A DNA stretch of 64,000 nt from Anticarsia gemmatalis. Lineage: Eukaryota; Arthropoda; Insecta; Lepidoptera; Erebidae. The position numbers and the translations under genes are program-made. Position 1 is the stretch's first letter, and every line of letters starts with the position of its first letter. The notes under the pieces were generated by a model. The model was not told where the DNA came from. It worked only from the letters and a program-made list of their open reading frames with translations, and made no database searches. Below are positions 1-10,429 of the stretch, in pieces. Location: positions 8,132,501-8,196,500 of the forward strand of contig NC_134770.1 in the NCBI RefSeq assembly GCF_050436995.1, written 5' to 3'.

Positions 1-711
1 CCCACTTTTAATTAATCCTTTGTCTAACTCAGGAATCGAATTAACCGAAAACGTCATGACCGTTTTACAAACAAATATTTTTCGCCGTTAAACTAATAAG
101 TTTGGTGAGTTATATATAATAATTATATATAAGTGAGGTAGTTAATAGATTAAGGTAAATTGCAAAAGTACAATAAACAAATAAATAAACGCATAACATT
201 CTTAAAGGACATATTACAGCGTAACTTGGTTTCGAACACAAAACCTTACTCTCCAAAATTTTACTACGCTATTCGACATAATTACAGAAATAATTCCTGG
301 AATAATGAAACTCTCCAATATTGGCGATGAAAAAGGAAAAGAAGTCCATTACAGGGACGACAAATTGGTGTGTATTAGGACTTAATTCATTTATCCTTTC
401 ACCTACGTATATTATGTTGCTGTAAATGACGACAATTGGAGTTTATAGGAACGTCCCGATTTATTTATATTTGAGATATTTTCTACTGCAATTCCTGCTA
501 CGTTGACAAATATGAATACTTTTATTGATACTAGTTTTCTTTAGAAGTAGATGGAGATGCTAGCAACACGGGCCATTAAGCAGATATTAAAATTACTATT
601 GCAATGATCAAGTTTCGTACCTTGTGCACCTATTTTTTATAAGTTCAAAAGATAAGCTAATTTTGAATGTTAAACAATGAAAGGTTTGAGTTAAAGTTGA
701 GTTAAGTTAAA

Positions 712-975
712 ACTGCACGTTTGGCGCAGTGGTTTAAGCGGTCACCTCGCCACAACAACCGTAGCGCCGCGTGTGGTGGGTTCGAATCCCACCCGGGACA
801 AATCTTTGTGTGATGAGCACGAGTATTTGTTCCTGGATGTCAATTTATCTATATAAGTATGTATTTAGAAGTATATAAGTATGTTTATCAGTTATTTGGT
901 TACCATAGTACAAGCTTTGCTTAGTTTGGAATCAAATGACCGTGTGTGAGTTGTCCAATGATATTTATTTAAATA
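712..975 (+). mobile_element. tRNA-derived SINE, near full length (family A)
   Basis: The head has RNA polymerase III box A (TGGCGCAGTGGT, 722-733) and box B (GGTTCGAATCC, 779-789) at tRNA-like spacing. It is followed by a body with the motif AAGTATATAAGTATGTTTAT, then TTACCATAGTACAAGCTTTG and a T/A-rich end. The same body recurs at 14191-14420 and 36604-36692, which shows it is a dispersed family. It is not a tRNA gene, because the acceptor stem cannot be closed. Confidence 0.85.
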
Positions 976-1584
976 TTAAGTGAACGCAGTTTTATCTGTA
1001 AGTAATTCAATACCTTTGGGGTACGCATGACGTCATTATTTCTTTGTTCAATTTATATCCACTTAGTAATTACTCTATATTCCTTAGTCAATGATCTATC
1101 AGCGACATACACAAGCACACATAGTGTCCAGTCTCGGCGAGATGATATCGACCCTCGATATTGCAAGGTGGTAAAATTCTCGACCCCATTTCTCCTAGTG
1201 ATGGGCTAGAGTCGATAGGTGAAGTGATTTATCGAATTTTTTTATAGACGTAGACCTTTTGTTTTCATCATTAATCAAATTGTCATTAAACGAAACTCTA
1301 GACAAATCAACATCCTAAATTCTGTTTTTTCAAGGTTTACTGTCCCACTGGTAGAGATTAGGCCTTTAGCCCACTGGGATGTCGAAATTCGGATCCTCGG
1401 ATCAAATAAGGGTCTAATATAATGTTTCAGTCTGTAATGATTTTAATTTTCTTCATTACTTATGAAAAAATGATATAACATGAGCATTTTGGATTTAACC
1501 TTTTAAGTGTACAATTTTCATAACTATTATTTAACACAGTAAACTACTCTATTGTGTTTGCTCACAATCCTCTAATATTTAAAT

Positions 1585-1990
1585 CTGGGGGCACGGAAGT
1601 GCCCCCGCAAGTCGAGCAAAAAAAAAGCGGCACGGCCGTAACATCCTTTTCTCGAAGCGATTCGGGCTATTTTTGACACCCCTATAATTTCGTTGTGGAT
1701 AAAACAAGAAGCCTGGTTTTTCAGCAACTAATTAGTCATTGTATAAACACGGTATATTTAAAATTTCTGTCAATTTGAACCAGTAGTTTAAGAATGACAA
1801 CTTGTTAAAATTTTGAATTTTGTCACTCACTGATTCACTGATTCACTGACTCACCGATCATCAAAAGTCTAAGGTACTTCTAGCAGACTTAGAAGCTTAA
1901 AATTTAAAATACAAATAGGGTTTAGTGTCTTAATCATGGGAAAAATGTAATATTTTCTAATTTCGGTCCAGTTTTCTAAATACACCAACT
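1585..1990 (+). repeat. Hairpin-headed repeat with GCAC palindrome and CACTGATT tandem motif
   Basis: The stretch opens with the perfect palindrome GGGGGCACGGAAGTGCCCCC (8-bp arms, GGAA loop). It continues through a short GC-rich part (GCGGCACGGCCG) and contains three tandem CACTGATT/CACTGACT units near 1827-1855. Single-stranded hairpins of this kind occur at rolling-circle transposon ends and elsewhere. I cannot name the family from sequence alone, and the right boundary is approximate. Confidence 0.45.
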
Positions 1991-2253
1991 GCAACAATAA
2001 CTTTGTAATCCTATATAAATGTATAAGATTACAAGGTTACGTTTGCAGTTAATGAATTATTATTACTGTAGAAAATAAAATAAATAGGTGGAAATAGGTA
2101 TCTACTATATGAAGCATAACAGGAGGGGGTATAGGGTGGGTAAGGGTGTTTAGCCCATGAAACTGAACAACATTTCCATAGGAAAATATGTTGAATTATG
2201 AAAAAAACGTCTTTCCATACAAATTGGACTTATGTTCGCTCTATAAAAAGAAG

Positions 2254-2715
2254 TGAGATGCCATCAAAAACATTCTGTAAAAACCTCAAGTCTCGCCGTA
2301 AAAAGTTGTGAGATCTATATAATACCAAGTCGATTAATCTATTTAGTCTCTACTTAAAGGACCTTCTGTCTTAAGTTATTACGTATGTTTTATCATGCCT
2401 ATTTTAAATCGACTTGGTCATCGCAAGAAAACACAAATTCGCCATTAACATTTCAGGAGCATTAACTTCTCGTCGTGCTGTGTAGTGTGATACATACTAA
2501 TAATTAAATCATGCGATGGCCAGGTCGGTCTATTTGTTTTAAAGGTATTTTTTTTAAATTGGCATGATAATAACATACGTAATAACTTAAGACAGAAGGT
2601 CCTTTAAGTAGAGACTAAATAGATTAATCGACTTGGTATTATATAGATCTCACAACTTTTTACGGCGAGACTTGAGGATTTTACAGAATGTTTTTGATGT
2701 TGCATTAACATCTCA
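2254..2715. repeat. Long inverted repeat (foldback), 106-bp perfect arms
   Basis: Positions 2284-2389 and 2572-2677 are exact reverse complements over 106 bp. Imperfect pairing extends the arms outwards to about 2254 and 2715 (GAGATG/CATCTC). The spacer is about 182 bp. The arms include the palindromic-looking stretch AAGTCGATTAATCTATTT. This fits a foldback MITE or two copies inserted head to head, and a transcript would form a very stable hairpin. Confidence 0.9.
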
Positions 2716-2968
2716 CTATCACTACTAAGTAACTTAAGTAACAAATAATCTGTGGATCTAATAACTGGGCCACTGGGCTCACTGGGGTCACTGGGGTCAG
2801 TCTGACGAAGGCTCGACAGAGGACTATGACGTCACTCTGTGGTCAGGCGTACCACGGAAATTTACTTAGTTTAATTATTATGGATAGTGATTTATCTTAG
2901 ACAACGACCTCCATTGTATTTCACCTTGGAAAGAAAGATTTTGTAGAGTTTACTATTTGTAAAATATA

Positions 2969-4889
2969 CAGGGTGTAAAAGACAGCCTACCGAAAACGAA
3001 AAAAAAATGATTCTAGACACGATTCTGGTGCTTATGGCGCTGAAAATTTTCATCGCTTTTTTCTTGATTTTTCCGAATTTTTATGCGTTTTTTTTTAATT
3101 TTTTTGGTATTATTTCGTTAATACTACACATTGCAACATGAATATGAAAAAAAATCCGCCATATTACTGTTTTTCACAAAAAACAGCAATGGATTAAAAC
3201 AACGTATAAATTTGCTATCAGCTGTTCGGCCAACGACACCGCGCCGGCGGCGGCCGCGACTTTCGACGTCACGCCGCGTACCTACGCGCGCCACACAGAT
3301 ACGATTACACACACAGCCGTCAGCCTCACACTCACTAGTATGCAGCGTTACTGAGTATTTGTTCTATGTTAAAAATGAAAATGACATAATTATCCCGCTC
3401 TCCGATAAAAAATACATTCATAAGATTTAAAATGTGTGATATCTTATTATTACACGTACAAATACATACAGAACGACAAAAAATCCTATTGATATTCTTT
3501 AGCGCTATAAAAATCTCTAATAAACAATTTAACATGTAGGTATTGTCGCTTTGTTCCATTTGTTCTTGCAAAATTTTATTCGATATTTACACGCTCATTC
3601 ATACTTCATACAAGCGCGGTGCGACTCGAAAAGTAGATGGCCGTACTGACGCGTGACGCCGCGACCGCGCGTGGATGTTACATAGATGGGATACGGCAAA
3701 ATGGATGCTAAGCAATTCTCCGGGGATTATGAATTATGATAAGTTAGTTTCTCTGATAAGAATATTAATGGATATTGATTGTTATCATTGTTATGTACCT
3801 ACATTTTTATGGTTTAATTAAATAAACGTTTCGTGTTTATTTTATTTACTTTAATCTGATTTTATGTTATAAATATCAAAGTATTTTAAACTTACATCAA
3901 TAATGTTTGTAATGTTATTTGGTATTTGAATAAAACTACAATGCAACGAGTAACAACTGTGACAAGTAAAAATAGTAATGCCACATCAATATTTTATTGA
4001 ATCTAATCTCTCGCTGGGATCCTAACTCGTCGCTCGTCACCAAATCGGCGGCGCGCGCGCGGACGGCGCGGAGGGAGCGGGTGGCGCGGGCGAGGGGCGG
4101 CGCGAGTGAGCGGAGATGCGCCGGCGGCTCTCTTTGATTAATAGTTCGAGCAATTCGCTCGCGGAAGACGGAAGCTCTTCACCGGTGTCGTTCGTTATGT
4201 CCTATTCGTCGTGTCGTGTGTGAACTGTTGTTTATTATTACTTGTTATTGTTCCGGTTTTGAGTTGTTAGTGTTTTTATTGTTATTGTTTTCGAAGTGCA
4301 GTTGTGTTCGTAAATAGGAAGAAATGTTGATGTGTTATGTATGGTGAACCACGTGGAAGTGCACGGCGTGATCTGCACCTGTATGTCCGGATCCAAAGGT
4401 ACTCAAACTCTCGCCATACACCAAGTAATTGCGTGTTGATAGACATTGATAACAATTTGTTTTAGCACTTTCTTATTATTGGTTACATTTTGCTATTATT
4501 GTTTGATTTCACGTAAGCCAAGTAGGTACCTACCTACTTACAATTTTACTATGAGCTATTGTAACATACGGGCCTACTTACGATACCATAAACGATACAT
4601 AAGATTGTTATCTAATGATAGCGTTGCATACTAGTGAGCGCATAGACGTGGTGGTACGCGTACGTACCTACGACGCGTCGCGACATGTCGTCGCTCAGCG
4701 CGCCGCCGCCGCCAGAAATCTCGTAGGCATGCGCGGAGATACATCGCGTTGTTCACTATACATTGAACGCTCAAAAATGACTAACTCGGGAACCAATCAT
4801 TTCCGAGAAATATCGTTGGAGTAAATTTCGCCCATACAGTGTCACAAACTTACCAGTAAAGTTTTCGGTTAGCTGTCATTTACACCCTG
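2969..4889. mobile_element. 1.92-kb TIR element carrying CpG-rich DNA
   Basis: The ends are terminal inverted repeats: CAGGGTGTAAAAGACAGC at 2969 and, on the other strand, CAGGGTGTAAATGACAGC ending at 4889. Similarity continues to CCGAAAAC (about 29 bp, 3 mismatches). Flanking TATA on both sides suggests a TA or TATA target duplication, though the right side is a TA microsatellite. The interior has no transposase. It holds several CpG-rich blocks (3215-3320, 3610-3680, 4040-4140, 4640-4735) quite unlike the AT-rich surroundings. The superfamily is unassigned; a non-autonomous element that captured host promoter-like DNA is one reading. Confidence 0.75.
4030..4400 (+). promoter_or_regulatory. 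CpG-island-like block with possible first exon
   Basis: The block at 4040-4140 is dense in CG dinucleotides (GGCGGCGCGCGCGCGGAC). It is followed by T/G-rich leader-like sequence and by an ATG at 4341 that opens about 19 codons (MVNHVEVHGVICTCMSGSK) before a donor-like AAAG|GTACTC at about 4398. A short upstream reading frame overlaps. This resembles a promoter plus first coding exon on the plus strand, antisense to the Side-like gene, but the peptide is not recognised and no second exon was found. Treat it as a candidate only. Confidence 0.25.
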
Positions 4890-4909
4890 TATATATATAT
4901 ATATATAAC
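4889..4909. repeat. (TA)n microsatellite
   Basis: A run of alternating TA lies directly at the right end of the 2969-4889 TIR element. It may derive from the TA target site. Confidence 0.8.
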
Positions 4910-6189
4910 TTATATTATTTTGGGCATCTACAAATTAACCAAATATAAACATAATATCACGCCTTTTTCCCACCAGGGTAGGCATAGACCAAAGAATGGC
5001 TTGAAAAGTCATTTTAAAACTAAAAAGCAGATTCATAAAAAAATTAAACACATTTTTGCACTAACCAGAATTTAACCAGGATCTCCACGATCCACTACAC
5101 ATACTAAGTCTCTAACTACGTAGAAAAAAAACGTATAAGTATGTAATTAAAAATTTATTCTCACATTATCGACAAAATGCTCCCATCACTACATTACACT
5201 ATCTTGCCACTTATTAGGTATATGTAGTCTCAATTTATCGGGTAGGCTAGGAAAATTGGCCGGCAGTGTACCGCCCAAGTTAGTTAAGTGATGGCTCAAT
5301 GCTTATGTAAAATGTAGTCTGGAGTTTAAAGTAATTGTTTTAAGGGAGGTTTAGGCTTTAGGGGGTGGATATTTAAGTAATGCTTGCAAAGTAATTGTAA
5401 ATTGTTTATAGTATTATGTAGTATATATTTTGATATAAACTTTGGTAATTTATGAAAATAACTGGCATCGTTTGAATAACTTTTTTTTAAAGGTTTTGGG
5501 AGTTCAATTGGTTTTATTTTGATCAGTAATATCATTTTTATTCTACTCTTGACTAGTCCCACTGCTGGGCAAGGGACTCCTCCGTAAAGAGAGGGTGTTT
5601 ATATCCTTAAACAACAGGAAAAATGTAATTTGAAAGAAGAATTTTTCAACATATTTAGTAATATAAGAATAAACAAGCGGACAACGAATTAAACCCAAAC
5701 CCGACCGAATCACAGATTTTATGTATTTATACCTTACTAAGAAGTCAATTATTCGTATCAACTTTCAAGCACTTAAATACCTTAAAACAAAAAATATATA
5801 TAAAAATCAAAGTAGCGTACAAGAATAAAAAAATAATTAATTTTCAATATCCATTAAATCCTTCATACATAACATATTGTACAGATGACACTTTCAAAAT
5901 AGTTTCAGTTCAAAATCTTGTATCTTAAAGTTAACCAATAAACTGAAGTTTGCCGAGAGCCTAATATAGAGAGGGTGGCATCCCTTCCTATCCAATAACA
6001 CTGTATTAGCCAATAAATTGACAATTAATAAACAAGTTTTGATGGGAATAGGGTTGACACTTTATTGCAGGGTATTTTTGTGCAATTTTTTTTGTATGAA
6101 GTAAATTATTTAGCAATTTTTGTAATGATTTATTTTCTTGTTTAATGTAAATAACACTACAAACATAATATAACACATATTGCACAAGA

Positions 6190-6390
6190 AGGTGTGTAGG
6201 CAGTGGTGTATGAAATACACCAAACGATTTGTCTTTAAGAAAATTAGTCCCATGTAATAGGGGACGAGTCTACTGCCATTGCACGACACCGAACAAAACG
6301 AGATATTTATATTCTAATATTAATTAAAAAAAGACCAATAGTACTTTGCCCGACCCAGGAATCGAACCAACAGCGCCACAGAGGCAGCCA
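6190..6390 (-). mobile_element. tRNA-derived SINE (family D), reverse
   Basis: On the minus strand box A lies in TGGCGCTG and box B in GGTTCGATTCCTGG, followed by GTCGGGCAAAGTAC. The body has CTCGTCCCCTATTACATGGG and the tail GTGTATTTCATACACCACTG. The same order occurs at 8905, 36955, 54915 and 62118. Confidence 0.7.
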
Positions 6391-7539
6391 TGTAATAAGT
6401 TTACAATAATAAGAATTTAATTATGTATAACACAGCGCCTTTTTTCTCATCAATGGGTAGGCAGAAGTGCTTCAATACACCCACATTACACCATGTATGT
6501 ATGTTAATCAGTCCCATGCAAATGAAGGTAATTTTATTGTAATCTACCATCCACAGCTGAGCACATACGAGTTCGATTATTGAGATGGGCAAAATAATGT
6601 ACAGTTCTAGAGAGATTCTGTTTTGAATCTCAAGAGCTTTTCAACAATTATTGGAAGTTTGGTCAGCTAAATTAGCATAATTTTGTGATTGACTGACTTA
6701 TTTTATTTCCTACGGTAGTTGAGCCCTTAAAAAGAGTTCATTTCTGAGTGTTTTAAGTCCATTCTACGCATGGGTCCAAGGTTCGAACTCAAAATCAATT
6801 AGAACAAACCATTGAATTAACGAGATTATGTGTTTATCACGTAATCTTACGGTGAAAGGAAACGCTGTGATAATACCCTGTATAGCTGAAAGCTCTTTAA
6901 GACGTATGAAAACTCCTCAACCCGCACTTGGTAATAGTGGTGAACGCAAGGCGTTACGTCTCTTTCATACTGGGACCAGGACCAACATTGAAACTCTAAT
7001 GGATTTTTGATTAACTTATATGACCTAGTACAATATCAAGTGTGTGTCTACTATCTAATTATAATTACTTCCTATGCACCTTCATTTTACAAAAATATAA
7101 TCCTAGCAGTCTTGTCAGCCCTAGTCTCAACCAAACTTTGGTCATTGGACAACTGGATTCGGTTGTGGGTCCAAACCGTTTGTCCCTTTGATTCCAAGGG
7201 TCTAGAACTTTGTTATATGTCCGAGACCATACGAAACTTATACTCATGTCGTTCGCAAGTAATTTTAACAAGAGGGTCTCAAATTGGTCAGTCTGGTATT
7301 AGTTATTTGATGTTTATTGATGGGTTCAATAAATGATACTTTAGTTCTATAGGATAAGTAGATTCAGACTCTAATTTTGATTGCTGAAGCATTTCTTGAG
7401 ATAAGGATTATCAGTGTGCTAAATATAGATAAAACCTTCTCTGCGTAAAAAAGGACTGTTTTTTTTAGTTTTTTTAAATATTCTTACAAACGAAAATGTT
7501 AATAATATTGTTATTTAAGTTATTTATTCTATCACTGTG

Positions 7540-7700
7540 TAAAGGCCTTCTTCCGGAAGAAAGAGGAGTTACCCTTAAAAACTACTACGAAGCTTAAGTT
7601 TAAGAACTTTACAGTCTCCGAAGCGCTGTTTAAAAACCTCCGAGACATGCACGATTTTGTCACGACGTTTTCATTTACTGTTATAACAAGTAATAATTAT
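7540..7700 (-). mobile_element. SINE family E body fragment, reverse
   Basis: The forward strand shows diverged versions of the family-E body: CTTCTTCCGGAAGAAAGAGG, ACTTTACAGTCTCC, then CACGACGTTTTC and AACAAGTAATAATTAT. The tRNA-like head is missing. Confidence 0.55.
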
Positions 7701-8904
7701 ATCTTATACATACATAAGAAGATTTAAAAAAAATGTTTGTCAACTAAAACCTATTTCTTAGATTCAAGTCTTTAAAGATTCTTCAATAAATTCTACTCCG
7801 TCAAAACTTAGTATCAATTCAAAAATTTTTCAAAAAGCCCCGCCTTGTTCGTATAATTGAGATCATTAATAAAATGGTATCAGCAGACTTAATGAAAATT
7901 TATTCGCTCACAAAATTAAACATGAAAAAGTCACCGAATTTTACGGCTGGGATTACGGCACTGAGTTGAAGTTTCTATGTAAGAGGGACTGTAGATTATA
8001 CGAGATTTTAAACATTCACTTTTTCTATTAAATTGTCTTCTTTAAACATTAATTAATGTATTAGGTTCGGGTAAATAGAGTACGATATTATCTTGTAAAA
8101 TGTAAATTAATCTATTAGGTTCAAAAGTGCTGAATTAAGAGTGGCAAGTGTAGCGTGATTCTGGGTTCGATTGCCCAATCAGACATTTCAGACCAACATT
8201 TTTGTTGCAATATTTGCAGCAGAGAAATACTGAACAATCGTTTTTTTTCTTGCACCCAACTTATAAACGGAGGTTCTGGCTTGAACTATATAAACTATAC
8301 TCTTTCCTCTTTCTTTTCTATCAATATCTGCGATTTCCCAAAAACAACCTATCCAATTTCCATAGGACATGCGAAAAGAAACAACATTCCAGAGGATATT
8401 TTTGAATAGATTATTTAAATACTTTTTTCAAGTAAATCATGTCACAAATTGTGCAGTCTCCTTTACGGTTGTAGATAGAAAGTTTTCTCTTAAGGGACTT
8501 TGTCTGTTCATGCCCGATACGTTTGGGGTAACTTGCCAAATGTATGTTTTAATCAATTCTACCCACTCTCCCAGTGTTCTCAAGTATGGGGTAATTAATA
8601 AAATACCCCTTTTTTGGGGTAATGTGTTTGTTTATGGTAATACTTTTGGGGATTGTTAAGTATGAGTTATTTTTGGAGGTAATTAGAAAAGGTTTTTGTT
8701 ATTGTTAAGTTATGAGATTTTGTTGTATATTTGTATGAACAATATGAATGAATGATATACGTGTGGTTTACCAACACGTATCCCACGCAAATGTTAGAAG
8801 TATTAGCTATGTTATTTATACATTTATTTAAAACGGCTTTGAACTCTAACTAAAACGTGTACTACCTACACAGTCATCACTATCTAATACTTACAAACAT
8901 GATA

Positions 8905-9085
8905 TCGTTGATTAACGATAGTCCCACGTAATTAGGGGCCATAGTCTATTTCCATTTACAGGGTTTGTTTCCAAACCCCGGTACAAATTAGAAAATATTG
9001 ATAGTAATTTGCTCGACCCGAGAATCAAACCCGAGTTGTAATCAGCAGTCGAATACATCATCGACCGCGCCACAGAGTCATTTAA
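8905..9085 (-). mobile_element. tRNA-derived SINE (family D), reverse, next to the exon donor
   Basis: The reversed head is visible as CGCGCCACAGAG and CGACCCGAGAATCAAACCCG, with the body AGTCCCACGTAATTAGGGGC. It lies about 90 bp into the intron that follows exon 9172-9321. Confidence 0.65.
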
Positions 9086-9171
9086 ACGCGTTTCTTCTGT
9101 TACATATGGATACGCTACCGACCACGTCATAGACACAGTCAAGTCGTTAAAACGTTACTTCTGGTACATAC

Positions 9172-9321
9172 CTCGTACATCCAGTTTGATCTTTTTCACA
9201 ATATCAGCATCAAGTGCTGCTGAAGACACGACGCAGGTCAGCTCTCCCCCCAGCTCCTCCCTCGTCACCGTGAGGGGTAGCACCCGGGTTATCGTTATGT
9301 TATCCGGGGTTATTGTTTCAC
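9172..9321 (-). CDS. Internal exon, second half of the same Ig domain (Sidestep-like receptor)
   Basis: On the minus strand this 150-bp exon lies between an acceptor (CTTGTTCCAG) and a donor (GAG|GTATGT). It enters with two bases, has 49 full codons and leaves one base, again phase 1-1. The single base left by the exon at 42423-42608 plus the first two here give GGT (Gly), so the reading frame continues. The peptide starts ETITPDNITITRVLPL and contains the F-strand motif with the second cysteine (ELTCVVSS, residue about 29), ending KKIKLDVR. Cys-to-Cys spacing across the junction is about 57 residues, normal for a V/I-type Ig domain. The usual Tyr two residues before the cysteine is Leu, a variation also found in Side-like domains. 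The frame is closed by the intron donor, so at least one further exon must lie below position 1 of the window or go unrecognised within it. Confidence 0.85.
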
Positions 9322-10082
9322 CTGGAACAAGGAAAATATTTAAGGTTAGTTATGAGTGTTTTTTGTGATAGAACTATTGTTTAAGTTTTGTCTTGAAGAG
9401 AATGTGCGGTTTAAATTAAGGCTTTATGTCAATGAAAGTTTAAGTACATTAATATGGCATATTTTTGGAATTCAACGGATATGTGGTATTACAATAAAAT
9501 TGTTTAACAACTGTTTTATATCCTTAAAGATTGAATGCAAGAATATTCAATACCAATCCAACTGTAGTGAATAATATTTAGATATAGATTTTTTAAAGAC
9601 TTACATGATCTTTAAAATACCACTGAAAATTATTTGAAATGGCATATTGACGACAAAGTGGTTTACTTTGGTTAAAAACAGTATTTCTTTACTTTAAGGA
9701 CTATTTCCCTTTGATCTATAAAAACAAATTGTTTCCCGACAGGTACGAACAAAAAGGGTACCTACGTAGACCGGAAAAAAAATACAAAAATTAAAAAATA
9801 TATATCTGGTATCGTAGGCAACAGCCCAGTGTGTGATCGAGGTGGGCATAGCAATAAATCTTTGCCCAGTGGTCGGTCCTACATACATTTTAAACTACCC
9901 GACGTTTTATGGGCATTTTTAAATGAAAAATTTTGTATTTTTCGTATCCGATGTACAATTTGTATCGGTTACGCGTTTGATTGGAGCGTGTAGGGATTTT
10001 TCAGGGTTTAATTGTATTACAAAAAAAAAACTTTTTTTGGGAATGAATTAGGCTGTTTGGCATAGCTGTTTTTTCTTTTTTT

Positions 10083-10187
10083 AAGATAACTCCCGCACTA
10101 AGAATTATTCCTTGTGGGAATTGAATCCACAACCTCCCGACGCAATGGTAGCCTCGTGGCGACTTAAACCACTACGCCACGGAAGTA
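10083..10187 (-). mobile_element. tRNA-derived SINE (family B), reverse
   Basis: Read on the minus strand it has box A (CGTGGCGTAGTGGTTTAAG) and box B (GGATTCAATTCCCAC), then GGAATAATTCTTAGTGCGGG and a poly-A-like run. It matches the layout of the copy at 48264. Confidence 0.75.
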
Positions 10188-10429
10188 ATTCGTTCAAATC
10201 AATGATTGCTTTATACCTAATTGCAAATTCGTCTGTGTGACACTTTCAAAGGTAAATCACTAAACCTTTTGTTTTTTTTTATTGTAATGAACCGTATCAC
10301 ACATTGGCGTGACTATCTTATATTTTTTTATTTTGACCTGTGGCTAACTAAATATGGAAAAAAGTTTGTACTCGTGAAGGACTTTGGAATTCAAGAAGTA
10401 AAAATAAAAATGTTTTAGTTTTGTTCAGT

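Larger units (their letters stand above)
1..9171 (-). other. Intron or 3' flank downstream of the last visible exon
   Basis: The donor after 9172 opens another phase-1 intron running leftwards. No continuation of the protein (next Ig or fibronectin-type domain) is recognisable in 1-9171 on the minus strand. The stretch is dominated by repeats: a SINE at 0.7 kb, inverted repeats at 2.3-2.7 kb, a GC-rich TIR element at 3.0-4.9 kb, and tRNA-SINE remnants at 6.2, 7.6 and 8.9 kb. Positions 1-700, 5010-5540 and 6600-7530 hold AT-rich sequence in which I see no gene. Confidence 0.5.

Noticed and set aside
722..800. A true tRNA gene
   Set aside because: Box A and B are present, but the acceptor and anticodon arms do not fold and the unit recurs with a SINE body elsewhere.
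2254..2715. CRISPR array or bacterial insertion sequence
   Set aside because: There is a single inverted pair with no spacers and no transposase, in a eukaryotic intron.
3124..3430. Arg-rich ORFs on both strands in the CpG block
   Set aside because: CpG-dense DNA gives Arg/Ala/Gly-rich frames in all directions; no gene recognised.
4615..4824. 69-codon ORF in the CpG-rich end of the TIR element
   Set aside because: Frame open because of GC content; no homology, not joined to the ATG at 4341.
6828..7336. Two adjacent plus-strand ORFs of 60 and 109 codons
   Set aside because: They overlap head to tail by chance, with no domain and no codon-use signal. The region has no transcript features.
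8155..8659. Three overlapping ORFs at 8.2-8.6 kb
   Set aside because: They are Phe/Ser-rich frames in T-rich DNA on both strands. No domain, and no acceptor or donor in phase with the Ig gene.
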